Below, piece by piece: positions 57,648 through 64,000 of a DNA stretch of 64,000 nt. Every line of letters starts with the position of its first letter. The first letter of the stretch is position 1. The notes under the pieces were generated by a model that had not been told where the DNA came from, did not search any database, and was given only the letters and a program-made list of their open reading frames with translations. The DNA is from Halodurantibacterium flavum (GTDB lineage Bacteria; Pseudomonadota; Alphaproteobacteria; Rhodobacterales; Rhodobacteraceae): assembly GCF_042681825.1 (NCBI RefSeq), contig NZ_JBHUGH010000009.1, positions 186,001 to 250,000 of the forward strand, written 5' to 3'. Position numbers and translations under genes: made by a program.

Positions 57648-57676
57648 TTGATTTTCTGCACTGCAGCATGTATATG
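57648..57676 (+). promoter_or_regulatory. phaP: phaP promoter with PhaR operator 2 in the spacer
   Basis: TTGATT (57648-57653), a 17-nt spacer and TATATG (57671-57676) form a good sigma70-type promoter 41 nt before phaP. The spacer contains the palindrome CTGCACTGCAG (57656-57666), matching the core of operator 1 and centred 28 bp from it. A repressor bound there would exclude RNA polymerase. Confidence 0.75.
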
Positions 57677-57717
57677 TCGTTCACCATAACCGCTGCCCCC
57701 AAGCGAGGAGAGACTCC

Positions 57718-58173
57718 ATGGCGATGACCCAAGACTACAGCAAGATGATGCAGGACATGATGTCGGCCTTCCCGATGGACGCGACCGCCATGCAACAAGC
57801 ATTCAAGACCTCGGCCAGCTTTGGCGAAAAGATGACCCGCGTGGCCCTGGAAGCCGCCGAGAAATCGACCGAGATTTCCGGCAAATGGACCAAGGACATG
57901 CTCGGCCGCGTCGGCGAGATGGCCAAGGCCAAGGATGAGCCCTCGGAATACACCAAGGCGATCAGCGATTTCGCCGCCGCCTCGGCCGAAATGTCCGCCG
58001 AACACATGGCCGCCTTTGCCGAAGTGGCGAAGAAGGTTCAGATGGAAACGGTCGAGCTGATGCTCGCCGCCGGCAAGGACATGTCCGAGGACGCCGCCGC
58101 AGCCGCGAAAAAGGCGACCGAAAGCGCGACCGCAGTCGCCAAGAAACCAGCGAGCGGCGCCGCCCCGGTCTGA
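57718..58173 (+). CDS. phaP: phasin PhaP, PHA granule surface protein
   Basis: A 151-residue amphipathic, Met/Ala/Lys-rich protein with no Cys or Trp-rich core. LEAAEKSTEISGKWTKDML and EMSAEHMAAFAEVAKKVQME give the long helices of phasins that coat PHA granules. The C-terminus is a low-complexity Ala/Lys tail. It is the second gene of the phaC-phaP-phaR set, with its own promoter and terminator. Confidence 0.93.
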   Translation: MAMTQDYSKMMQDMMSAFPMDATAMQQAFKTSASFGEKMTRVALEAAEKSTEISGKWTKDMLGRVGEMAKAKDEPSEYTKAISDFAAASAEMSAEHMAAFAEVAKKVQMETVELMLAAGKDMSEDAAAAAKKATESATAVAKKPASGAAPV

Positions 58174-58220
58174 TATCGACCCGGGGGGACCGGGCACTTC
58201 AGCTTTGAGACCCTGACAGG

Positions 58221-58250
58221 GCGGGCAGCCGATGCCCGCTCTTCCTTTTT
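58221..58250 (+). terminator. terminator of phaP
   Basis: GCGGGCA (58221-58227) and TGCCCGC (58233-58239) form a 7-bp stem with a 5-nt loop, followed by TCTTCCTTTTT. Confidence 0.85.
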
Positions 58251-58270
58251 GTAAACACCTGCCCTAAGCT

Positions 58271-58283
58271 TTGCTGCACCGCA
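58271..58283. promoter_or_regulatory. possible PhaR half-operator before phaR
   Basis: TTGCTGCACCGCA resembles the left arm and core of the phaP operators (TGCTGCACTGCAG) but its right arm is degenerate. It lies 21 nt before the phaR ATG and could give autoregulation. Confidence 0.4.
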
Positions 58284-58303
58284 TAAAAGGGGAGGTGGGT
58301 CGA

Positions 58304-58870
58304 ATGACCGAGAGCGCAAAGCCACTGCTGATCAAGCGGTATGCCAGCCGGCGTCTTTATAACACCGAGACGAGCGATTACGTCACGTTGGACGATATCG
58401 CCGCCTTCATCCGTGCGGGGCGCGAGGTGCAGATCGTCGACCTCAAGAGCGGTGACGACCTGACCCGCCAGTATCTTCTCCAGATCGTGGCCGAACATGA
58501 AAGCCGGGGCGAAAGCGTCCTGCCGCTGGACGTTCTGACCGATCTTGTCCGCAGCTATACCTCGCAGGCCCAAAGCGTCGTTCCGCAGTTCCTGGCGGCG
58601 TCGTTCCAGATGCTGCGTGAGAGCCAGTCCAAGATGATGGAGAACCTGACCAAGGTGCCGAACCCGATGGCCGGCGTCCCCGGCTTCGAGGCGATGCAGC
58701 GCCAGCAGCAGGCCTTCCTCAAGACGATGATGGGCGGAATGGGCACATGGCCCACACCAGAGGCGCAGGACGACGAGTCCCGCGATGAGACGACGCCCGC
58801 GCGTGAGCTTGCCGAGATCAAGAAACAGCTTGCCGCGCTTCAGTCCAAGCTCTCGAAACTAGGGGATTAA
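58304..58870 (+). CDS. phaR: polyhydroxyalkanoate synthesis repressor PhaR
   Basis: A 188-residue regulator that binds phaP/phaR DNA and is titrated by PHA granules. The N-terminal PHB_acc_N DNA-binding domain begins LLIKRYASRRLYNTETSDYV (7-26), followed by the PHB_acc region (VLTDLVRSYTSQAQSVVPQF). The C-terminus is a coiled coil. The ATG at 58304 follows GGGGAGG. Confidence 0.96.
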   Translation: MTESAKPLLIKRYASRRLYNTETSDYVTLDDIAAFIRAGREVQIVDLKSGDDLTRQYLLQIVAEHESRGESVLPLDVLTDLVRSYTSQAQSVVPQFLAASFQMLRESQSKMMENLTKVPNPMAGVPGFEAMQRQQQAFLKTMMGGMGTWPTPEAQDDESRDETTPARELAEIKKQLAALQSKLSKLGD

Positions 58871-59260
58871 AGGGCCGACCAGCCGGCTGCATCGGGATCC
58901 GGGAAGCCCGTAGCATCTTTTTACTTTGATACAGGCGAAGCCCACGGTGTCAGGAACGTGGCACCGCGATCCACGTCAGTCGCACAACCCGGCGCCCTGC
59001 ACGCGGTCAGGGCGGCGGGAAACTTGCAAATCCGGCCTTTGCGGGTTCTCTGGTTCTATCGGCCGCGGGCGAGCGGCATCCGATTTCGGAGAACCGCCTT
59101 CGCTGTTGCAGCTTGGCCCATCTGCGTGGGTCCGGTGCCTCAGCGCACTATCGGCACAGCGGTTGCGGGTCATGTGAGCTTCCGCCACCCCCCGACCTTG
59201 ACCGTCGGTCAGTTGTGCCGGGTTTCCTGCTGCCCCCAGATCGTCGAAGGAAGGGCCTGA
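58871..59260. other. 390-nt region without a recognised gene
   Basis: No frame shows recognisable protein sequence or a sensible start with ribosome site. GGTTCTC (59044-59050) and GAGAACC (59089-59095) form a 7-bp inverted repeat with a 38-nt loop. The stretch ends at a LysR pseudogene, so it may be decayed sequence from the same deletion or old regulatory DNA. No insertion-sequence ends are visible. Confidence 0.5.
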
Positions 59261-59452
59261 CGTGACGAACTGAACCTCTTGCCGATTTTCCACCTCGTCG
59301 GTGGGGGGCGAATTTCCGAGAAGCGGCGGACTGGCTTGGGTTCAGCCGGTCCGCCGTCAGCCAGGGCATCTGGCCGGTTCTACCTCTATTTTCCGCAACG
59401 ACGAAACATGCCGGCAAAGCTGTGCGCCATGATCGACCATCTGCGCCGCTGA
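59261..59452 (+). pseudogene. LysR-family regulator remnant: frameshift plus internal deletion
   Basis: Three frame pieces match a LysR protein. Codons from 59261 read RDELNLLPIFHLVGGG. After a G6 run (59303-59308) the frame must shift to read FREAADWLGFSRSAVSQGI, the LysR helix-turn-helix. At about 59371 the frame shifts again straight into GRFYLYFPQRRNMPAKL and a final AMIDHLRR stop, the usual extreme C-terminus. Roughly 230 central codons (the effector domain) are gone and the start codon is lost. It is convergent with the pao operon. Confidence 0.72.
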
Positions 59453-59479
59453 CAACAGCAGCGCAAATAGCCGGGGCGC

Positions 59480-61792
59480 TCAGAGCAGCTTGTCCGGCGT
59501 CAGGGGCAGGTCACGCACCCGTTTTCCCGTCGCGTTGAAGACCGCGTTTGCGATGGCCGCGCCCACGCCGGTGATGCTGATCTCGCCGATGCCCCTTGCG
59601 CCGAGGGGGGTGCGCGGATCGGGGATGCCGTTCCAGATCACGTCGATATCGGGCACGTCCAGATGCGCCGGAACGTGATAATCGGCCAGTGTCGCGTTCA
59701 TGATCCTGCCGCTGCGCTGGTCGAACAGCGTCTCTTCGCTGAGCGCGAGCCCGATGCCCATGATCATCCCGCCGCGGAACTGCCCCGAGGCCGTGCGGGG
59801 GTTGAGGATGGTGCCGCAATCAAACGAGCCGAGCAGCCGGTCCAGCCGGACCTCTCCGGTCACGCTGCTCACACGAAGCTCGCAGAAGATGGCCGAGGTG
59901 CTGATCATCGCGAACTTGAACATCTCGAGCGGCGCCGCGCCCGCGGCCGTGACCGAAACCGAGGGGCGACCCGACCGGGACAGGATCGAGACGTAGCTCT
60001 CCCGCCGCGACGGGTCCTCGATCCCGACCAGCGCGCCGTCGATCATCCGCACCTCGCCCGCGCGCAGACCGGCAAGGGGGCTGTCATTGCCCGCAAGGCG
60101 CAGCAATTCGCCGACCAGCTTTTCCGCCGCCGCCGCCACCGCGGCAATCAGCGAGACCGTCTGCGCCGAACCGCCGGCAACCGGCCCCACCGGCAGATCG
60201 GAATCGCCCAGCTCAAAGGTGATTGCGTCGAGGGGCAGGCCAAGACGGTCCGCCGCGTGCTGGCTCTGCACCGTCGATGTGCCCATGCCCATGTCCTGCG
60301 CGGCCGACGCAATGGTCGCCCGCCCGTCCTGCGACAGGGTGATCCGCGCCGAGCCCATCGGCATCCGCACATAGGGAAAGCTGCCCGTCGCGCAACCCAT
60401 CCCGATCAGCCATTCGCCCTCGCGCCGCGCGCCGGGCTCGGGGTTGCGGCGATCCCAGCCGAAACGTTCCGCGCCGCGCCGGTAGGCCTCGGTCAGCGCC
60501 CGCTGGGAGAACGGCGTCCCCGACAGCGGGTGAACCTCGGGTTCATTCCGCCGCCGAAGCTCGATCGGGTCGATCCCCATCTGATGGGCCAGCTCATCCA
60601 CCGCGCTTTCGAGGGCAAAGCTGCCCACCGCCTCGCCGGGCGCGCGCATATAGGTGTTCGGCACGACGTCGAGGTCGAGATGCTGCTGGAGAAAGCGACA
60701 GGTCTTCGATTTGTAGAGCGAGCGGCTGCCAAGCGTATATTGCTCCGGCGCGACCGCATAGGGCGGCATGACTGAATAGCCCGTGTGAACAAGCGCGGTG
60801 AACCGCCCCTCGGCATCGGCGGCAATCGCGACGCGCTGTTCAGTCGGGGACCGCCCGCCGATCATGCGATAGACGGCCTCGCGGCTCAGCATCAGCCGGA
60901 CGGGGCGGCCGGCCAACCGCGCGGCCGCTACCGCCACGACCTGATGATCCCAGAACGCCTTGACGCCGAACCCGCCGCCGACAAAGGGCGACAGAACGCG
61001 CACGTCTTCGCGCTTGATCCCGAAAAGCTTTGCAAGTGTGTTGGCCGTCGGTCCGATGGCCTGGGTCGCGTCATGGACCGTGAGCTTGTTCCCCTCCCAG
61101 ATCACGGTCAGGCCGTGCAACTCGATCGCATTATGATTGTGGCCGGGGGTGTGATAGACGTTGTCCACCCGATAGGCCGCCTGCCGCAGTTCCTGTTCCG
61201 CATTCCCGACCGAGACGTCGTTTTTCTCGACCAGGATCGAGGCGGGGGTGCGGGCCGTGGGTTTCGCGTCGTCGAACCGGGTGCGGGCCGGCAGCTCCTC
61301 ATAGTCGATCTCGATCAGCGTGGCGGCGTGGTCGGCCTCTTGCTGCGTTTGGGCCACGACAAAGGCGATCACCTGCCCGTTATAGCGGACCTGGTCGTCC
61401 TGCATGATGGGCAGGCCGCTGTTCCCCGCCGCGCCGATATTGGTCACGCTCATCAGGGGGACGGGGTCCATCCGGGGCATGTTCCGGTGCGTCAGCACCG
61501 CGACGACGCCCGGCGCCGCCTCGGCCGCGCGGGTATCCAGCCGGGCGATCCGCCCGCGCGTGATCGTGCTGTTCACAAGGGCACCATAACACAGCCCCTC
61601 GACCGCGACCTCGGCCGCGAATTTCGCCTCTCCCCGGACCTTGAGCGGTCCGTCGAGTTGCGCGGTCTGGCGCCCGACAGCCCCGTGCCGGCCGATCAGC
61701 GGATCGGGGCTGCCGCCCGGCAACCAGCGTTCGGGCACCCATCCGATGACGGTGCGCACGGACCCGATGACGACGTTCTGAACCCTGCTCAT
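59480..61792 (-). CDS. paoC: aldehyde oxidoreductase molybdenum-binding subunit (PaoC-like)
   Basis: A 770-residue xanthine-oxidase-family large subunit. VRGEAKFAAEVAVEGLCYGA opens the hammerhead domain; SPFVGGGFGVKAFWDHQVVA and MRAPGEAVGSFALESAVDEL contact the molybdopterin-cytosine cofactor; the catalytic Glu lies in GARGIGEISITGVGAA near the end. It resembles E. coli PaoC, which oxidises aromatic aldehydes. It is the last gene of paoA-paoB-paoC, coupled by a 4-nt overlap. No PaoD/XdhC chaperone is in the window. Confidence 0.9.
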   Translation of the reverse strand: MSRVQNVVIGSVRTVIGWVPERWLPGGSPDPLIGRHGAVGRQTAQLDGPLKVRGEAKFAAEVAVEGLCYGALVNSTITRGRIARLDTRAAEAAPGVVAVLTHRNMPRMDPVPLMSVTNIGAAGNSGLPIMQDDQVRYNGQVIAFVVAQTQQEADHAATLIEIDYEELPARTRFDDAKPTARTPASILVEKNDVSVGNAEQELRQAAYRVDNVYHTPGHNHNAIELHGLTVIWEGNKLTVHDATQAIGPTANTLAKLFGIKREDVRVLSPFVGGGFGVKAFWDHQVVAVAAARLAGRPVRLMLSREAVYRMIGGRSPTEQRVAIAADAEGRFTALVHTGYSVMPPYAVAPEQYTLGSRSLYKSKTCRFLQQHLDLDVVPNTYMRAPGEAVGSFALESAVDELAHQMGIDPIELRRRNEPEVHPLSGTPFSQRALTEAYRRGAERFGWDRRNPEPGARREGEWLIGMGCATGSFPYVRMPMGSARITLSQDGRATIASAAQDMGMGTSTVQSQHAADRLGLPLDAITFELGDSDLPVGPVAGGSAQTVSLIAAVAAAAEKLVGELLRLAGNDSPLAGLRAGEVRMIDGALVGIEDPSRRESYVSILSRSGRPSVSVTAAGAAPLEMFKFAMISTSAIFCELRVSSVTGEVRLDRLLGSFDCGTILNPRTASGQFRGGMIMGIGLALSEETLFDQRSGRIMNATLADYHVPAHLDVPDIDVIWNGIPDPRTPLGARGIGEISITGVGAAIANAVFNATGKRVRDLPLTPDKLL

Positions 61793-62775
61793 CCCGGCAA
61801 TCCTGTCAGTTCGGCAAGAACGGCCGCAGCGGTCCGCCCTGCAAGTTCCAGTTTGAAGCCGTTGCCCGACAGGGGCTCCGCCTCGCTGAACTCCAACGCG
61901 ACCGCCGCGCGGACACGTTCAGTCGAAAAGGGCGCCCCGATCAGGGCCCCTTCGGCCCGCAGCGCGCGCCACGGACGCGGCGCGACCCCGCCAAAGGCAA
62001 GGCGCAGGTCCGTGATCACGTCGCCCTCCGCCCGCACACAGGCCGCGACCGAGACCAGCGCAAAGGCATAGCTCGCCCGCTCGCGCACCTTGCGGTAGCC
62101 GGATCGCGCGGCCACGGGGACAGGGGGAATTTCGACCGCGGTGATGACCTCACCCGGCGCAAGGACCGTCTCAACATGGGGTGTATCGCCGGGTAGCAGA
62201 TGAAAATCGGACAGCGCCACGATACGGCCCCCCTCGGGCCCCTGCAGGTGAACCCGCGCATCGAGCGCCACCAGCGCCACGCACATGTCCGAGGGATGTG
62301 TGGCGACGCAGGCGGATGAGCCGCCGATGATCGCATGATAGCGGTTGAAGCCGTCCCTTGCATCGCAGCCGCTGCCGGGCGCACGCCTGTTGCAGCGCGA
62401 TGCCGCAGCGTCGTTGAAATAGGCGCAGCGGGTCCGTTGCATGATATTGCCGGCGACTGTCGCCATGTTCCGGATCTGGGCCGACGCGCCCGCCAGAATG
62501 GCCCGCGACAGGACCGGAAACCGATCCCGCACCAGCGGATGCGCAGCAAGCGCCGTGTTGCGCACCGCGGCGCCGATCATCAGCCCGCCGCCGTCCGTCC
62601 CGGTGATCTCATCCGAAAGCCGCGTCACATCCACCAGCGTCACGGGGTGTTCCACCCCCTTGCGCATCAGATCGACAAGGTTGGTGCCGCCCCCCAGCAG
62701 GCGATACCCTTCGTTAGCGGCAAGGGCCGTAGCCTCTTGCACCGTCGCGACGCGGGTGTAGGAAAACGGGTTCAT
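61789..62775 (-). CDS. paoB: aldehyde oxidoreductase FAD subunit (PaoB-like)
   Basis: A 328-residue FAD-binding subunit that passes electrons out of the complex. LLGGGTNLVDLMRKGVEHP (26-44) and IRNMATVAGNIMQRTRC bind FAD. Cysteines C117, C128, C137 and C156 sit in an insertion matching the extra [4Fe-4S] site of E. coli PaoB, unusual for this family. It overlaps paoA and paoC by 4 nt each. Confidence 0.9.
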   Translation of the reverse strand: MNPFSYTRVATVQEATALAANEGYRLLGGGTNLVDLMRKGVEHPVTLVDVTRLSDEITGTDGGGLMIGAAVRNTALAAHPLVRDRFPVLSRAILAGASAQIRNMATVAGNIMQRTRCAYFNDAAASRCNRRAPGSGCDARDGFNRYHAIIGGSSACVATHPSDMCVALVALDARVHLQGPEGGRIVALSDFHLLPGDTPHVETVLAPGEVITAVEIPPVPVAARSGYRKVRERASYAFALVSVAACVRAEGDVITDLRLAFGGVAPRPWRALRAEGALIGAPFSTERVRAAVALEFSEAEPLSGNGFKLELAGRTAAAVLAELTGLPG

Positions 62776-63341
62776 GCCACCGTCTCCCGCGCGGTCCGGT
62801 CCTGCGTGACCCTGCTCTCGGCGACCGAGACGATGGCCGCGACGATCCCGTTATGCGCGCCGCAGCGGCAGAGATTGCCGCTCATCCGCTCGCGGATTTC
62901 TTCGGCCGTGAGGGGGGCCGTGCTGTTCAGGTCGCCCGAGACGTAGCTGGGGATGCCGCGCTCGATCTCCTCCAGCATCGCGACGGCGGAACAGATCTGG
63001 CCCGGCGTGCAGTAGCCGCATTGAAAGCCGTCATGTTCGATGAACGCCTCCTGCATGGGGTGCATCGCCGCGTCCCCCGCCGGCCCTTCGGCCAGCCCCT
63101 CGCCCAGTCCCTCGCCCAGTCCCTCAATCGTAGTCACGCGGCACCCGTCCGCCTGCACGGCGAGCGTCAGGCAGGACAGCACACGCTCGCCGTCGAGGAT
63201 AACCGTGCAGGCCCCGCAGGCGCCCTGATTGCAGCCGACCTTGGTTCCGGTCAGGTGCAGCCCTTCCCGCAGCAGATCCGCAAGCGAGACGCGCGGGTCC
63301 TCCGGCACAGGAACATTTCTTCCGTTGATGGATATGGCCAT
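62772..63341 (-). CDS. paoA: aldehyde oxidoreductase 2Fe-2S subunit (PaoA-like)
   Basis: A 189-residue iron-sulfur subunit. The plant-type [2Fe-2S] site is CNQGACGAC (C37, C42, C45) plus C57; the second cluster uses CGYC and CRC in FQCGYCTPGQ and GNLCRCGAHNGI. Unlike E. coli PaoA there is no Tat signal, so the enzyme is probably cytoplasmic. Residues 74-86 are a GLGEGLGEGLAEG insert from a 12-nt DNA repeat. It is the first gene of the operon. Confidence 0.92.
   Translation of the reverse strand: MAISINGRNVPVPEDPRVSLADLLREGLHLTGTKVGCNQGACGACTVILDGERVLSCLTLAVQADGCRVTTIEGLGEGLGEGLAEGPAGDAAMHPMQEAFIEHDGFQCGYCTPGQICSAVAMLEEIERGIPSYVSGDLNSTAPLTAEEIRERMSGNLCRCGAHNGIVAAIVSVAESRVTQDRTARETVA
63085..63120 (-). 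repeat. 12-nt tandem repeat inside paoA
   Basis: CCCTCGCCCAGT occurs twice in tandem (63097-63108 and 63109-63120), with a diverged copy before it at 63085-63096. Each unit encodes four residues of the GLGE type, so length change stays in frame. Confidence 0.85.
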
Positions 63342-63398
63342 GTCTTCATCCCCTTGCGGCGAGTGTTGTCGTGCTGGGTCGTGAATGTCGTGGCAGTC

Positions 63399-63435
63399 AT
63401 ATTGATACGAAACTCGGAATATTCAAGTTTCGTAT
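63399..63435 (-). promoter_or_regulatory. pao promoter overlapped by a 10-bp inverted repeat
   Basis: ATACGAAACT (63405-63414) and AGTTTCGTAT (63426-63435) are perfect arms with an 11-nt spacer. On the minus strand TTGAAT (63426-63421), 16 nt and CAATAT (63404-63399) make a plausible promoter inside the dyad. The right arm lies in the last codons of marR. It is probably the operator of that MarR protein and controls paoABC. Confidence 0.65.
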
Positions 63436-63851
63436 TTGTGAATCTTCTCCATCATCGCCACAAGCGATGTTCTTTCCTGCGGCGTGAGACGGTCGAGCAT
63501 GGCGCGGAACATGGCCGTATAGGCCTCGGTCTGCGCCGCGACAAAGGCCGCGCCCGCATCGCTGAGCCGGAGCGCGACCGCGCGGCGATCTTCCGCCGGG
63601 CGCAGGCGCAGCAGCAGGCCACGCTTGGCCAGCCGGTCGGTCGCCGAGGAAATGGTCGTCATCGGCATGGCAAAATGCCGGGCAAGTTCCGTGGGTCCAC
63701 AATCGGGGTTGGCCGCCACATGATGCAGGATCTGCCGGTCGATCTCGGCAAGGGGCTTGCCCGCACCTGCGGCAGCGAGCTTGAACCGCCGGGCGAAACC
63801 GTCGAGCGCCGCTGCAAGCCGTATCGCCTGATCATCCGGAGACGTTTTCAT
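63423..63851 (-). CDS. MarR-family transcriptional regulator
   Basis: A 142-residue MarR protein. CGPTELARHFAMPMTTISSA is the recognition helix region, then DRLAKRGLLLRLRPAEDRRA and VALRLSDAGAAFV form the wing. It is immediately upstream of paoA on the same strand, with a dyad across its own 3' end and the pao promoter. It likely represses paoABC and responds to an aromatic aldehyde or acid (inference). Confidence 0.9.
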   Translation of the reverse strand: MKTSPDDQAIRLAAALDGFARRFKLAAAGAGKPLAEIDRQILHHVAANPDCGPTELARHFAMPMTTISSATDRLAKRGLLLRLRPAEDRRAVALRLSDAGAAFVAAQTEAYTAMFRAMLDRLTPQERTSLVAMMEKIHKYET

Positions 63852-63900
63852 GATCCGAGATTAGCCCGACCGCGGCCTCAAGACCAGCGCGATGAAGCGC

Positions 63901-64000
63901 TCAGTCCCTGATCCGCGAAAGATGTGCGGCACAGCCCTGAAGCGCTGCATAATCATCCTCGACCAGCCAGACGGGGAAGGCGCGCAGAAAATCGGAAAAC
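63901..64000 (-). CDS. unrecognised protein, C-terminal fragment
   Basis: The minus-strand frame is open from the right edge to a TGA at 63901-63903. The visible 33 codons end AAHLSRIRD, with FPVWLVEDDYAALQGC before it. Codon use looks like its neighbours, but I recognise no family. Most of the gene lies outside the window. Confidence 0.5.
   Translation of the reverse strand, partial: FSDFLRAFPVWLVEDDYAALQGCAAHLSRIRD

Overview
The window is about 64 kb of GC-rich, densely packed chromosome. It suggests an alphaproteobacterium of the Rhodobacterales (Rhodobacteraceae) type. The signs are an mreBCD-mrdA-rodA block beside leuA, an Hsp20/DUF1150 pair, an SdhE gene behind a small Xre regulator, a thyX gene, a fused ATP sulfurylase/APS kinase, and a phaZ-phaC-phaP-phaR polyhydroxyalkanoate locus. 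Many genes overlap by 1-8 nt (ATGA, GTGA, TGATG), which points to translational coupling. I see no tRNA, rRNA, CRISPR, prophage or intact insertion sequence.

Layout. 1-7.6 kb: a Nudix enzyme cut by the edge, a secreted lipase-like protein, purEK, DUF465, Hsp20-DUF1150, the sulfate-activating fusion, trxB and a divergent Lrp regulator. 7.6-17 kb: an lgt-midA-pgeF operon, ubiK, a YbjN protein, a proC-csaA-hydroxyacid dehydrogenase run, a GNAT enzyme, aspS and a CPBP membrane protein. 17-26 kb: carB, a solitary GAPDH, and a purine-breakdown cluster: puuD, uraH and a puuE-uraD fusion act from urate to allantoate, and allE and allA act from ureidoglycine to glyoxylate. The allantoate amidohydrolase step is absent. 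26-30 kb: a degenerate DgoK-like protein and a Zur-controlled znuA / zur-znuC-znuB locus with strikingly His-rich proteins. 30-42 kb: a ureohydrolase, a sugar-nucleotide epimerase, a D-amino-acid oxidoreductase, then (all minus strand) leuA, mreB-mreC-mreD-mrdA-rodA and a hydroxyacid dehydrogenase coupled to rodA. leuA is preceded by an unannotated Leu-rich leader peptide that appears to be leaderless. 42-54 kb: a small DMT-like protein, a DUF1007/NiCoT metal-export pair, a MATE pump, aspC, Xre-sdhE, a MarR-type regulator, a DUF1194 protein, a glyoxalase, thyX, an ArsC/Spx-like protein, a cold-shock protein, thrS and an alpha/beta hydrolase. 54-59 kb: the PHA locus, with two near-identical palindromes in and beside the phaP promoter that look like PhaR operators. 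59-64 kb: the scar of a deleted LysR regulator, then a paoABC-type molybdenum aldehyde oxidoreductase operon behind a MarR regulator, with an inverted repeat over the likely promoter, and finally an unrecognised partial gene.

The genes are mostly core metabolism, cell shape, metal homeostasis and carbon storage. The signals I consider most worth follow-up are the leuA leader/attenuator, the PhaR operator pair, the palindrome at the marR-pao junction, the His-rich tail on the ATPase ZnuC, and the LysR deletion scar. I did not find a clearly new multi-gene system.
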